64,000 nucleotides of DNA from an uncultured Bacteroidota bacterium (GTDB lineage Bacteria; Bacteroidota; Bacteroidia; Flavobacteriales; Flavobacteriaceae), in the NCBI GenBank assembly GCA_902635965.1, contig CACPQA010000004.1, forward strand, positions 59,999-123,998, read 5' to 3'. Below, one piece after another: positions 35,617 through 44,521 of this stretch (positions are counted from its first letter, which is position 1; every line of letters begins with the position of its first letter). Position numbers and translations under genes: made by a program. The notes beneath the pieces are model-generated. The model was not told where the DNA came from, did not search any database, and saw nothing but the letters and a program-made list of their open reading frames with translations.

Positions 35617-37331
35617 GTCTTAATTTTTTTCTTTTTTTTGAGTAGGTAACTCAAAACTTGCCAACCAAGAATCGAAATTATAAAAGGAAAAAAGAAGGAT
35701 ACTGGTTTACCTCTCCCTTTTACAGTTGTCATAATTCTATCCCATCTAATTTTCCAATTTAAAATTCCTTTGTTGAAATTATCGACACTAAACCAAATGA
35801 AAACAGGTTTACCTAAAATATGGTTTTCAGGAACAAAACCCCAAAATCTACTGTCTTCTGAACCATGTCTATTATCACCCATCATCCAATAATAGTCTTG
35901 CTTGAAAGTGTACTTAGATGTTTCAACCCCATTTATTAAGTATTTTCCGTTTACCTTTTTTATGGAATTATCCTCATAATCTTGAATAATTTTTTTATAA
36001 AGAGGATAATTACTGTCATTGATTTTTATTGTTTCTCCCATCTTTGGAATTGAAATGGGACCTAAATTATCTTCATTCCAGTTAAATTTTATGTTATTTG
36101 GAAAAAAACTTTCGTTGTAGGACATTTTTTTATTAATCTTCCTAATTATGCTGTCAAAAATATTTGCATTTCTAATTTTGTTGGCCTCATTTAAAGTTAA
36201 TGTTACCTGTTTCTTTTTTTCAATTATTTCCTTGATTTCTATATATGGTTCACTTTGTTTTATGTCTCTAATTATTTTAACAGGAAGACCTTCATAAGTA
36301 GTAAGTACTCTAAAGTTATCTAAATCATTTGTGATATTGCCTAAAATATATTTTGAAATTTTCTTGTAAGACTTTTGCGTAATATTTTCAATCCTGTACT
36401 GTCTGTTAAAACCCTTAAGGTTAAGCTCAAGTAGTTCTCTTGACGACACTCCTTTTGAATTGAATATAAAATGGTTGAACTGCAATTTAGCTCTTTCTGG
36501 AAGAATATTTAATTTACCGTTGATATGAACAAAGCCATTAATTATTTCAAGATTGTCACCGGGTAGACCTAAGCAACGTTTAACATAATTTGACTTTTTG
36601 TCAATTGGTTTTCTTACTCCATCCTCTTTTACAAAAAATTGTCGTACAGTATCTGCGGGCCAATTAAAAACGACTATTTCATTTCTCCTTACTTTTTGAA
36701 ATCCTGGTAGTCTCATATATGGAAGCTGAGGGTATTTTAGGTATGATTTAGTTTTAAAGACCGGTATGGTATCGTGCATCATTGGTAATGCAATGGTTGT
36801 CATTGGGATTCTTGCTCCATAGTGAAATTTACTTACAAACAAAAAATCTCCTATTAAGAGAGTTTTTTCTAATGATCCTGTGGGTATAATAAATGGTTGG
36901 ATTATGTAATTGTGCACGATAGTAGCAGCCACAATTGCGAATAATACTGAGTTAATCCAATCTCCCATTAAAGTTGTCTTTTCTCGATTTTCTAGGTCAA
37001 GATATTTAGTTTCTTTGGAGTAGTTCAAACTGTAGATGTAAAATCCAACTGAAATAATGGTTAAGAAAATAATAAAATTTGACTTTTTCCCAAAACTGTT
37101 TACAGTCTCAACCCAAATTACGGGGAACATTATTAGGTTGATTACAGGTAGAAATAATAAAATTACCCACCAAGTTGGTCTTTTAATTATTTTCATTAAA
37201 ATTATGCAGTTGTATATGGGTATTAAAGCTTCCCAAAATTTCCTTCCTGCTAACATATATAATTTCCATGTTCCTAAAAAATGAATTATTTGTATGAGAA
37301 TAAATAAAATAAACCATTGAATTATTGACAT
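35613..37331 (-). CDS. lepB: Signal peptidase I (long Bacteroidetes form)
   Basis: Removes signal peptides on the periplasmic face of the inner membrane. 572 residues, much longer than the E. coli type, as usual in this phylum. The first 110 residues hold several membrane segments (FILIQIIHFLGTWKLYMLAG, WWVILLFLPVINLIMFPVIW). Then comes FIIPTGSLEKTLLIGDFLFV with the nucleophilic serine, and KSNYVKRCLGLPGDNLEI with the general-base lysine. YYWMMGDNRHGSEDSRFWG forms box E near the C-terminus, followed by a last membrane anchor. It is placed between dapB and wbqC in a unit with parAB. Confidence 0.95.
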   Translation of the reverse strand: MSIIQWFILFILIQIIHFLGTWKLYMLAGRKFWEALIPIYNCIILMKIIKRPTWWVILLFLPVINLIMFPVIWVETVNSFGKKSNFIIFLTIISVGFYIYSLNYSKETKYLDLENREKTTLMGDWINSVLFAIVAATIVHNYIIQPFIIPTGSLEKTLLIGDFLFVSKFHYGARIPMTTIALPMMHDTIPVFKTKSYLKYPQLPYMRLPGFQKVRRNEIVVFNWPADTVRQFFVKEDGVRKPIDKKSNYVKRCLGLPGDNLEIINGFVHINGKLNILPERAKLQFNHFIFNSKGVSSRELLELNLKGFNRQYRIENITQKSYKKISKYILGNITNDLDNFRVLTTYEGLPVKIIRDIKQSEPYIEIKEIIEKKKQVTLTLNEANKIRNANIFDSIIRKINKKMSYNESFFPNNIKFNWNEDNLGPISIPKMGETIKINDSNYPLYKKIIQDYEDNSIKKVNGKYLINGVETSKYTFKQDYYWMMGDNRHGSEDSRFWGFVPENHILGKPVFIWFSVDNFNKGILNWKIRWDRIMTTVKGRGKPVSFFFPFIISILGWQVLSYLLKKKKKIKT

Positions 37332-37346
37332 AATTATTTTTTAAAA

Positions 37347-38048
37347 TTAAAAGCCTAAAATGTCATCCATTTTGAATATCCCCTTTTTGTTTATAATCCA
37401 TCTAGCAGCGAGTATTGAGCCAACAGCGAATGAATCCCTTGAAAGTGCCTCGTGTTGAATTTTGATTTTATCATAATTAGATTCATAGGAGACACTGTGG
37501 AGTCCTATTTTTTTATTTTTTCTCTCTGATATCATAGATATATTTTTGAAGATTTTATTTTCACCCCAACTTTTTAATGATTTGTTTTGTTCAATTATAT
37601 CATCTGCTAAACTTATTGCTGTGCCGCTTGGTGAGTCTAATTTTTCCTTATGATGAATTTCCTTGATAGAAGCCTTGTATGGACTCTCATACTTATTCAT
37701 TAAAGATGCTAAATATTGATTTATCTTAAAAAAGATATTTACAGCAAAACTAAAATTAGATGAATATATAAAAGCAGTCTCTTTTTTTTCACAATAATTT
37801 CTCACTAAATCAAAGTTATCTAACCACCCTGTGGTTCCACAAACTACTGGTACTTTGCATTCAAAAGATTTAAGAATATTTTCGACGGCTGCAGATGGGA
37901 CACTAAAATTAATTGAAACATCGGCTTTTGACAAATTTCCTTCTTGAATGTCTTTGTCAACAATACAAACAACTTCTATATTTTCTTTTTTTGCAATCTT
38001 TTCAATAGTTCTGCCCATTTTTCCGTATCCAATTATAGCAATCTTCAT
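37347..38048 (-). CDS. dapB: 4-hydroxy-tetrahydrodipicolinate reductase
   Basis: NAD(P)H reduction of the dihydrodipicolinate precursor in lysine/diaminopimelate synthesis. 233 residues, the short form. IAIIGYGKMGRTIEKIAK at residues 2-19 is the nucleotide-binding site. VVCGTTGWLD lies in the middle. The catalytic block EIHHKEKLDSPSGTA holds the His-His and lysine residues. It sits 2 bases downstream of the DUF5683 gene. DapD of the same pathway is encoded at 6.8 kb but in a separate unit. Confidence 0.96.
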   Translation of the reverse strand: MKIAIIGYGKMGRTIEKIAKKENIEVVCIVDKDIQEGNLSKADVSINFSVPSAAVENILKSFECKVPVVCGTTGWLDNFDLVRNYCEKKETAFIYSSNFSFAVNIFFKINQYLASLMNKYESPYKASIKEIHHKEKLDSPSGTAISLADDIIEQNKSLKSWGENKIFKNISMISERKNKKIGLHSVSYESNYDKIKIQHEALSRDSFAVGSILAARWIINKKGIFKMDDILGF

Positions 38049-38050
38049 AT

Positions 38051-38608
38051 CTAAAATTTTAAATTTAAATTAAGGCCAGCTATTGGATGTGAATTTATCC
38101 CTGTTTGATCTAAATAAGGTTTGATAGTAAGGTTTGATTCTACATTAAACTGCAGAAGATGGGCACCAACATTGGCATCCAAGACATTTAATAGATATAT
38201 TCCAAAAAACCACAATATTGACAAATCCCTATAATTTTTATGAAAATTCATTCCTTCAATAAGCTGGTCGTTAAAGAGAATTTTACGTGTATATTCATCA
38301 CTATAATCTCCTCTAATTCTTTGTTTATATGCATTTCTATAAGTATTCATCTCATTTGTTTGGTAAATAAAATAATATGCCGAAACTGTCAGACCTCCGT
38401 AAATTAACGGTATTGTCCAATATCTTTTGGTGTAAATTTGTCCTAGTCCAGGTATCACAGCTGAATAAAATGCGGCTTTTGAGGGCGTTAGGGGATCTCT
38501 AATCATTTTCTCTCTTTTAATATCTATATCACTAATTTCGCTCCCCTGTTGAGAGTAAATATTTAAATGAAAAAAAATTGAGAGTATAAGAAATAGTTTG
38601 GTGTTCAC
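38051..38608 (-). CDS. DUF5683 envelope protein
   Basis: 185 residues. It begins with a signal peptide (LFLILSIFFHLNIYSQ). The DUF5683 signature follows: PLTPSKAAFYSAVIPGLGQIYTKRYWTIPLIYGGL near residues 39-72, then two short hydrophobic segments (LTVSAYYFIY and LSILWFFGIYLLNVLDANVG), ending with a beta-rich tail (NLNLKF). Function is unknown; it is fixed between parB and dapB in flavobacteria. It overlaps the parB stop by 4 bases. Confidence 0.88.
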   Translation of the reverse strand: MNTKLFLILSIFFHLNIYSQQGSEISDIDIKREKMIRDPLTPSKAAFYSAVIPGLGQIYTKRYWTIPLIYGGLTVSAYYFIYQTNEMNTYRNAYKQRIRGDYSDEYTRKILFNDQLIEGMNFHKNYRDLSILWFFGIYLLNVLDANVGAHLLQFNVESNLTIKPYLDQTGINSHPIAGLNLNLKF

Positions 38609-39489
38609 TTTTTAAATATTTTTTTAAACTTTTCAAGTTCTGATTTTGAATTGAAAGGTATTTTTAGGACTCCCCCACCATTTGTTGATGTAACTATATT
38701 AATTTTAACTCCGATTAGTTTAGAAAAATACCTTTCTTCCTCTAGATAGTTAGATGTTTTTTTAATTTTTTTTGTAGGTGTTTTGTTTGCTTTAATTTTT
38801 CTAACAAGAAATTCGGTTTTTCGAACACTTAACTCTTTCCTAATTATTTCTTTGTAAATTTTTAGTTGAATATTTTTATCCTCTATATTGATAATGCTTC
38901 TTCCGTGCCCCATTGACAAAAAGCCATCTCTAATTCCGGTTTGAATAATTGGATCAAGTTTTAGTAACCTTACGTAATTTGATATTGTAGATCTTTTTTT
39001 ACCAAGTTTTTTACTCAATTGGTCCTGGGTGAGAGAAAGCTCTTCAATTAATCTTTTGAGAGAAAGACCTATTTCAATCGGATCAAGATCTTTCCTTTGA
39101 ATATTTTCAACTAAAGCAATTTCAAGCATTTCATCGTCATTTGAATTCTTAATGAATGATGGAATAGTTTTTAACCCTACTTTTTTAGAAGCCCTTAATC
39201 TTCTTTCACCAGCAATAAGTTGAAATTTATCGTCTTCAACTTTCCTAACAGTGATTGGCTGAATTATACCTAAATTTTTTATTGATTCTGCTAACTCAGT
39301 AATATTTTCATCACTAAAATTGGTCCTTGGTTGAAAGGGATTTGTAATAATTTGTTTTAAAGGGATTGCTACAACCCCAACTTTTATTTTTTCGTTAGAG
39401 GATTTTGTATCAACCGTATAAGAATCAGAGTTATTCAAAAGGACAGAAAGCCCTCTTCCTAAAGCTGATTTTTTTTTGGATTTAGTCAT
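38605..39489 (-). CDS. parB: Chromosome partitioning protein ParB
   Basis: CTP-dependent DNA clamp that loads at parS and spreads for chromosome segregation. 294 residues. The N-terminal catalytic/binding block has IIQPITVRKVEDDKFQLIAG followed by ERRLRASK (the box II arginine patch that contacts CTP). The helix-turn-helix part holds SLTQDQLSKKLGKKRSTISNY near residues 150-170. The C-terminal 40 residues form the dimer domain. It overlaps parA by 8 bases. I saw no exact palindromic parS in this window, though I could not scan exhaustively. Confidence 0.95.
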   Translation of the reverse strand: MTKSKKKSALGRGLSVLLNNSDSYTVDTKSSNEKIKVGVVAIPLKQIITNPFQPRTNFSDENITELAESIKNLGIIQPITVRKVEDDKFQLIAGERRLRASKKVGLKTIPSFIKNSNDDEMLEIALVENIQRKDLDPIEIGLSLKRLIEELSLTQDQLSKKLGKKRSTISNYVRLLKLDPIIQTGIRDGFLSMGHGRSIINIEDKNIQLKIYKEIIRKELSVRKTEFLVRKIKANKTPTKKIKKTSNYLEEERYFSKLIGVKINIVTSTNGGGVLKIPFNSKSELEKFKKIFKK

Positions 39490-40252
39490 TTTTTGTTTTT
39501 TTTAAAATTTCTTGAGCTAAACTTAAATAATTTTTTGCCCCTTTACTAGTTGAGTCATACTCAATAATATTTTCACCATAGCTTGGAGCTTCACCGAGTC
39601 TTACATTTCTTTGAATAATTGTCTTAAAAACCATTTTACCGAAGTGTTTTCTAACCTCTTCAACCACGGTATTTGATAGCCTAAGTCTTAAGTCATACAT
39701 TGTAAGCAGCAGGCCTTCGATATCAAGATTAGGGTTATGTAATTTTTGAATACTTTTAATTGTGTTTAACAATTTTCCCAAGCCTTCTAAAGCAAAATAT
39801 TCACATTGTATAGGGATAATAACTGAATTTGACGCAGTTAGTGCGTTTAATGTAATTAAGCCTAAAGATGGAGGGCAATCGATTAAAATAAAATCAAAAT
39901 CATTTGAGACTTCATTAATTGAATTTTTCAATATGAATTCACGTTTTTTTTTATTTACTAATTCGATTTCTACAGCCACCAAGTCTATGTGAGAGGGAAT
40001 TAATTTAAGCTTATTTATTGATGTTTTTTTAATAATTTCTTTAAGTTCCCTTTTATTATCAAATAATTCATAAGTTCCTTTTTTCTTTAAAGAGGAATCA
40101 AATCCAAGACCAGATGTTGCATTAGCTTGTGGATCAGCATCAATTAATAAGACATTTTTTTCTAGAATAGCAAGTCCAGATGCTAAATTAATTGATGTTG
40201 TTGTTTTGCCTACACCTCCTTTTTGATTCGCGATTGCAATTATTTTTGCCAT
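39482..40252 (-). CDS. parA: Chromosome partitioning ATPase ParA/Soj
   Basis: Deviant Walker-type ATPase partner of ParB, 256 residues. AIANQKGGVGKTTTSINLA at residues 6-24 contains the deviant Walker A with the signature lysine. LIDADPQANATSGLGFD is motif A', FILIDCPPSLGLITLNAL is Walker B, and IPIQCEYFALEGLGKLL is further conserved. It is the first gene of the parA-parB-DUF5683-dapB-lepB-wbqC unit. Upstream, TTTTG near 40290 and TATTTTTA near 40268 form an imperfect promoter. Confidence 0.97.
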   Translation of the reverse strand: MAKIIAIANQKGGVGKTTTSINLASGLAILEKNVLLIDADPQANATSGLGFDSSLKKKGTYELFDNKRELKEIIKKTSINKLKLIPSHIDLVAVEIELVNKKKREFILKNSINEVSNDFDFILIDCPPSLGLITLNALTASNSVIIPIQCEYFALEGLGKLLNTIKSIQKLHNPNLDIEGLLLTMYDLRLRLSNTVVEEVRKHFGKMVFKTIIQRNVRLGEAPSYGENIIEYDSTSKGAKNYLSLAQEILKKTKND

Positions 40253-40344
40253 AATATAATATTAAAAATAGCACTTATTAAAAGTCAAAAAAAGGTATTC
40301 TAAAAAGGTTTTTTAACAAAATATCAAATAAGTTTGAATATTAA

Positions 40345-40635
40345 TTATTCTACTATAAGTATTGTTTCGTTGTTTTTTTTATGCTTGTATTTCTCACGAG
40401 CAAATTTTTCCAAACTATCAATGTTGTTTAAGTTTGATATTAGTCTATTATCTTTTTCAATTTGACTTTCCAAAAATTCTTTCCTTTTTTTTAAGTTTTC
40501 AATTTCTTTATTTAGTTCTTGATGAACTAATAATGAATGAGTATCTAAAAATACCATCCACAAAAGAAAAAAAACACCTATTGCTATGTAAGCAACCAAA
40601 TATGGATTTTTTAATTTAAGTTTACGTAGACCCAT
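40345..40635 (-). CDS. Septum formation initiator (FtsB/DivIC family)
   Basis: 96 residues in the bitopic layout of FtsB/DivIC: short basic N-terminus (MGLRKLKLKN), one membrane segment (PYLVAYIAIGVFFLLWMVFL), then a coiled coil (LNKEIENLKKRKEFLESQIEKD) and a conserved C-terminal end (DSLEKFAREKYKHKKNNETILIVE). It links FtsL and FtsQ in the divisome. In this phylum the gene usually lies elsewhere next to other genes, so its location after a cytochrome gene is noteworthy. Starts 4 bases after cytochrome c ends. Confidence 0.88.
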   Translation of the reverse strand: MGLRKLKLKNPYLVAYIAIGVFFLLWMVFLDTHSLLVHQELNKEIENLKKRKEFLESQIEKDNRLISNLNNIDSLEKFAREKYKHKKNNETILIVE

Positions 40636-40639
40636 ATTT

Positions 40640-41038
40640 TTATTTCTTTATCGAAGCGACAATTTCTTCTGTAATTATTTCATCACTGGAATTTCCCCAA
40701 GAGTTTAAAATGTAGTTTACTACATCAGAAATTTCTTCATCATCTAAACCCTGGTTTAGCATTATAGAATTATATTTTTCACCATTAACTATGATCGGAC
40801 CTTTCAGACCGTACTTAATTGAATGTATGGTTTTGTTGATGTCAATGAGGTAATCTGAGTTAGCTAATGGAGGATAAATACCTTTAACACCTTTTCCATC
40901 TCCTAAGTGGCATTGGATACAAAAATCATTATAAACCTCTTTTCCATCTAATATACTTTCTTCCAATGGTTTTTCTGAAAACAATAGATAAGATATCTTT
41001 AATAAAATAAATGAGTAACAAATAATAAAAAATTTCAT
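40640..41038 (-). CDS. Secreted class I c-type cytochrome
   Basis: 132 residues with an N-terminal signal or anchor segment (FFIICYSFILLKISYLLF). The heme c motif CIQCH lies near residue 40 (YNDFCIQCHLGDGKGVKG), followed by IYPPLANSDYL. A possible axial methionine is in NSIMLNQGLDDEEISDVVNYI, the usual C-terminal helix of small cytochromes. Only 2 bases follow the quinoprotein dehydrogenase, which strongly suggests that this is its electron acceptor in the periplasm. Confidence 0.92.
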   Translation of the reverse strand: MKFFIICYSFILLKISYLLFSEKPLEESILDGKEVYNDFCIQCHLGDGKGVKGIYPPLANSDYLIDINKTIHSIKYGLKGPIIVNGEKYNSIMLNQGLDDEEISDVVNYILNSWGNSSDEIITEEIVASIKK

Positions 41039-41040
41039 AT

Positions 41041-42546
41041 CTAGTAAGGTTTTATTTTTAAAATCCCTTTCCCTTCTACTGCAACATATAGATATCCGTC
41101 AGGACCTTCTTTAACATTTCTGACTCTTCCGATTGACTCAAGAACTTTTTCTCGTTTGATAACTTTTTCGTTTTTTATTTCTAATCTCTCTAAATACTCA
41201 AATTTTAGTGAACCAACAAAAAGACTGTTTTTCCATTTTGGGTATATATTGGACGTGGAGAATGCCATACCGGATGGAGCAATTGAAGGAACCCAAAAAT
41301 ATAAAGGTTGTTCCATTCCGTCCATCTTAGTTTTATCGGTGATCATAGTCCCACTGTAATTAATTCCATATGTAATTATAGGCCATCCGTAATTTTTTCC
41401 GCGTTTAATAATGTTTATCTCATCTCCACCTCTCGGACCATGTTCATTTGCCCATATTTTTTTGGTTCTTTTGTCAAAGACCATCCCTTGTGGATTTCTG
41501 TGGCCATAACTATAAATTGCTTTTCTAGCATTTTCTTTTGTTATAAATGGATTATCTTTAGGAATACTGCCATCTAAATTCAACCTATATACCTTACCTC
41601 CGTCTCTTGAAACATCTTGTGGATTAACATCTCTGTTTCCTCTATCACCAATCGTAAAATAAAGATGATTATTTTGATCAAAAACAATTCTTGAACCCCA
41701 GTGTTGACCTTTTTTGGTATTAAAATCTCCTTTGTAAATCATCCTTGTATTCTTCAACTCCAAACCTTCTAAGGTGGATATATACAATGCAGTGTTTCCT
41801 CCTTTTGATTTCCTTCTACCGCTTTGTGGCAAAAAAGAATATTTTTTTTGTATTGATCTTAACTTATTTTTGAGCTTTTTTTCTTCTTTATTTAAACTTT
41901 TGTCATTAGAAAGTTCGATTTTTTTTATTTGACTATTTAATTCTGAAATAGCCTTTAAATCATTTTCATCTTTAATGTCAGGTTTATAGTTTACATCTAA
42001 AAAGAGTTGAAACTTCTCAATGGGATCATAACCGTTTTTTAATTCATCTTTAAAAGTTTCTATAAAATCATTTAATGTTTCAGTAAAAATATATGGATAT
42101 TCTTCCCTAATTATCTCAACCCCTCTTTTAATTAGTGAGTTATTCGTTAAATCCTCATCTGAAATAGAGTTATTTGAAAGAAAAATATCATTAAATGTGT
42201 CAACCTCTGAACTCATAGTAAAATAAATTTCTCTAGTTTTTTTATAATTTGGAGACACGGCGATATCCAAAAGACCTCCTTGACCTCTTAAATAAACTGG
42301 TGGTAAGCCTCTAACTTTTTTCTTAACGCCATCTTTGACTCTATACAGAATTCCATTTTTTTCAGTAACTAATAAATCATTTTCGTCTATAAAACTCATC
42401 CCCCAAGGGATATCCAAACTATCAACAATTACTTCATATGAATAGTTTGTTTTAGTTGGTGTATTAATTTTTGGTGGATTTTCCTGAGCACTACAACTAA
42501 GAGTACTAGTTGTTATTACAACAAATGTCAAAAATATATTTTTCAA
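41041..42546 (-). CDS. PQQ-dependent soluble aldose/glucose-type dehydrogenase with large insertion
   Basis: 501 residues; the YliI/sGDH beta-propeller family usually has about 350-400. A signal peptide with lipobox-like TTSTLSC opens it. Family motifs include DIPWGMSFIDENDLLVTEK, GQGGLLDIAVSPNYKK, HWGSRIVFDQNNHLYFTIGD, YSYGHRNPQGMVFDKRTKKI, NEHGPRGGDEINIIKRGKNY and GWP. Between about residues 115 and 248 there is an extra charged, helical insertion (ISDEDLTNNSLIKRG...) unlike the propeller. PQQ is inferred by family. The start is TTG at 42546. Cytochrome c follows directly. Confidence 0.9.
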   Translation of the reverse strand: MKNIFLTFVVITTSTLSCSAQENPPKINTPTKTNYSYEVIVDSLDIPWGMSFIDENDLLVTEKNGILYRVKDGVKKKVRGLPPVYLRGQGGLLDIAVSPNYKKTREIYFTMSSEVDTFNDIFLSNNSISDEDLTNNSLIKRGVEIIREEYPYIFTETLNDFIETFKDELKNGYDPIEKFQLFLDVNYKPDIKDENDLKAISELNSQIKKIELSNDKSLNKEEKKLKNKLRSIQKKYSFLPQSGRRKSKGGNTALYISTLEGLELKNTRMIYKGDFNTKKGQHWGSRIVFDQNNHLYFTIGDRGNRDVNPQDVSRDGGKVYRLNLDGSIPKDNPFITKENARKAIYSYGHRNPQGMVFDKRTKKIWANEHGPRGGDEINIIKRGKNYGWPIITYGINYSGTMITDKTKMDGMEQPLYFWVPSIAPSGMAFSTSNIYPKWKNSLFVGSLKFEYLERLEIKNEKVIKREKVLESIGRVRNVKEGPDGYLYVAVEGKGILKIKPY

Positions 42547-42802
42547 ATTTTTAAGTAAACATACAAAATTCTTTGTTTAGATTGTTATTTAGAATTAAAC
42601 TAAATTTATTTACCGGGATAATAAATATTGAACTTTCTTTGTAAATAATTAGTTCTGTGGTTGTGCTATTTCAAAACATAAATTTTACTATCGATCTGTT
42701 TTTATTAATGATTATAAAATTTCGATATTTATTACTTTCAAATCACCCCACGTAATGATTAGTGATATTATTTTTTTTAATTCTAATAATAAATTATAAG
42801 CT

Positions 42803-43033
42803 ATGAATTCAATTGAAAAATATCTTAGGACAAACATTAAATTATCGACAATATTATATTTTTCAACATTAGTTTACTTTGTCTTTTTTATTTATTCTGA
42901 TATTTATTTAATAGAACCAATAATTGATATTCCTGAGATAATTGATTCATTAATGTTTTTTTGGTTTTTGTATATAACCTATATAGTAATAATGATCCAA
43001 AAGGATTTAAACGACAAAAAGAGAAGTTTGTGA
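42803..43033 (+). CDS. Small two-helix membrane protein
   Basis: 76 residues, not recognised. Two hydrophobic segments (STILYFSTLVYFVFFIYSD and SLMFFWFLYITYIVIMIQ) are joined by an acidic loop, followed by a basic tail (KDLNDKKRSL). It lies alone on the plus strand between the quinoprotein gene and the tRNA-Pro gene, whose 3' end faces it. Codon content and the hydrophobic pattern favour a real gene, but there is no family support and no exact promoter box. Confidence 0.5.
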   Translation: MNSIEKYLRTNIKLSTILYFSTLVYFVFFIYSDIYLIEPIIDIPEIIDSLMFFWFLYITYIVIMIQKDLNDKKRSL

Positions 43034-43069
43034 TTTAAAAAAATCTTTGGGTTATAGGATTTTAAAAAC

Positions 43070-43146
<77 letters not shown>

Positions 43147-43253
43147 TTTTATGTTTTTGACATAATTATAAAAATTAGACTTAAGTCTCATTAGTTGATA
43201 ATAATTTAAAAAAAATTAACATAACTACAACATTTTATTTAATTTTAAGATTT

Positions 43254-43261
43254 TAGTTTTG
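43254..43261 (+). promoter_or_regulatory. -7 box TAGTTTTG upstream of the 67-aa gene
   Basis: Exact TAnnTTTG match 14 bases before the ATG at 43276. Between them lie overlapping ATGAATGAATGAATATG starts, so which ATG is used is unclear. Confidence 0.4.
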
Positions 43262-43275
43262 AAAAGTATGAATGA

Positions 43276-43479
43276 ATGAATATGAAAGAAGAAAAAACTC
43301 AACTAGAATTTTGTAAAACTATACTTGAAAAGGTAAGTTTTGATCCTATTTTATTCGAAAAAGAATTTAATAAAGCTCTTATGTGCCTATCCTACAAGGA
43401 CTCAAGTGAATTAAAAAGGTGGAAGAGAAAGTTTATTTTTGAAAAAATTCAAAACAGTTATATTAGAAAATCATCCTAA
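43276..43479 (+). CDS. Small conserved hypothetical protein
   Basis: 67 residues, soluble and charged: ILEKVSFDPILFEKEFNKAL, then LKRWKRKFIFEKIQ. I recall short proteins of this type (EKxxFDxxLFxKELxKA) next to oxyR in flavobacteria, but have no function for them. A second ATG lies 6 bases on. Its stop overlaps the end of convergent oxyR by 4 bases. Confidence 0.6.
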   Translation: MNMKEEKTQLEFCKTILEKVSFDPILFEKEFNKALMCLSYKDSSELKRWKRKFIFEKIQNSYIRKSS

Positions 43480-44426
43480 GGGCTTATTAGTTTGATTTTA
43501 TTGATCAAAATTTCACCCCTTACAATACTTTGTATAATAGTTTGTAAGGCTTCAATGATTTGAATTTTTAACTGTGTTCTTGGGTAAATTATACTTATTT
43601 CTCTGGCTGGTGCAGGTTCCTCAAACGGTTTCACATTAATTTTATTTTCTTTTGATAAGTTCTCTGTGTTTAGAAAGGGTAAGAGAGTCATCCAAGGTCC
43701 TTCATTTGACAAATTTATTAATGTCTCAAAACTTCCACTTTTAAGAACGTATCTACCACTTTTGTTGTCGAAAGATTTTATTTTTTCTTCATCATTAAGA
43801 CCGCATATAGATAAAACTTGGTTTCGAAAGCAATGTCCATCTTCAAGTACTAGAACTGACTCAGACTCCAAATCTTCTAATTTGAGTTTATGTAAATCCC
43901 TAAGTCTATGACTATTTGGAATATAACCAACAAAAGGTTCATAGTAAAGAGGTGTTTCAACAATAGAATCAACTCTCAACGGAGTAGCTGCAATGCCAGC
44001 ATCAAGGACACCATCGTTGAGATTTTTTATGATACTTTCCGTGGGCATTTCCAATATATTCAAAACCACTTTGGGATATTTTTTTAAAAATGTTTTTAAG
44101 AACATAGGAAGTAGGGTAGGCATAATTGTAGGAACAATTCCAAGATTAAATTCACCACCTATAAAACCTTTTTCTTGAGCAATTATATCTTCCATTCTTT
44201 TTGATTCAGATATAATACTTTTGGCTTGTTTTAGAATCTCTTCGCCAACTTTGGTTAGTACAACCGGCTTCTTTGTTCGATTGAAGATTTGTACACCTAA
44301 TTCATCTTCTAGTTTTTGTATTTGCATACTTAACGAAGGTTGTGTAACAAAAACTTTTTTAGAGGCACTGGTAAAGTTTCCAGTTTCTGCAACTGCAATC
44401 ATGTATTTAAGCTGTGTCAATGTCAT
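43476..44426 (-). CDS. oxyR: Peroxide-sensing LysR-type regulator OxyR
   Basis: 316 residues. N-terminal winged helix-turn-helix (MTLTQLKYMIAVAETGNFT, KKVFVTQPSLSMQIQKLEDELG) and a C-terminal LysR sensor domain. EDGHCFRNQVLSIC places cysteines at residues 199 and 208, the same positions and spacing as the redox-switch cysteines of E. coli OxyR. So hydrogen peroxide sensing by disulfide formation is likely, controlling catalase and alkyl hydroperoxide reductase genes. Upstream on the same strand, about 67 bases before the ATG, is a strong terminator preceded by a structured RNA candidate. Confidence 0.94.
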   Translation of the reverse strand: MTLTQLKYMIAVAETGNFTSASKKVFVTQPSLSMQIQKLEDELGVQIFNRTKKPVVLTKVGEEILKQAKSIISESKRMEDIIAQEKGFIGGEFNLGIVPTIMPTLLPMFLKTFLKKYPKVVLNILEMPTESIIKNLNDGVLDAGIAATPLRVDSIVETPLYYEPFVGYIPNSHRLRDLHKLKLEDLESESVLVLEDGHCFRNQVLSICGLNDEEKIKSFDNKSGRYVLKSGSFETLINLSNEGPWMTLLPFLNTENLSKENKINVKPFEEPAPAREISIIYPRTQLKIQIIEALQTIIQSIVRGEILINKIKLISP

Positions 44427-44487
44427 ATTTAAAAACTATAATTGTTATAAATATAATAAGAATTTCATATTATATGAAAAAAAGTTT

Positions 44488-44521
44488 AAAAAAGAAGCCC
44501 ATTGTACTGCAATGGGCTTCT
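44488..44521 (-). terminator. Intrinsic terminator facing oxyR on the minus strand
   Basis: On the minus strand GAAGCCCATTG, loop CAGTA, CAATGGGCTTC forms an 11-12 bp stem (44493-44521) followed at once by six T (44488-44493) and a second T tract. On the plus strand no T tract follows, so it ends minus-strand transcripts arriving from above 44521, before oxyR. Confidence 0.75.

Noticed and set aside
44493..44521. Hairpin as a plus-strand terminator
   Set aside because: The plus-strand side lacks a following T tract (TCGAGTGTTA); only the minus strand has one.
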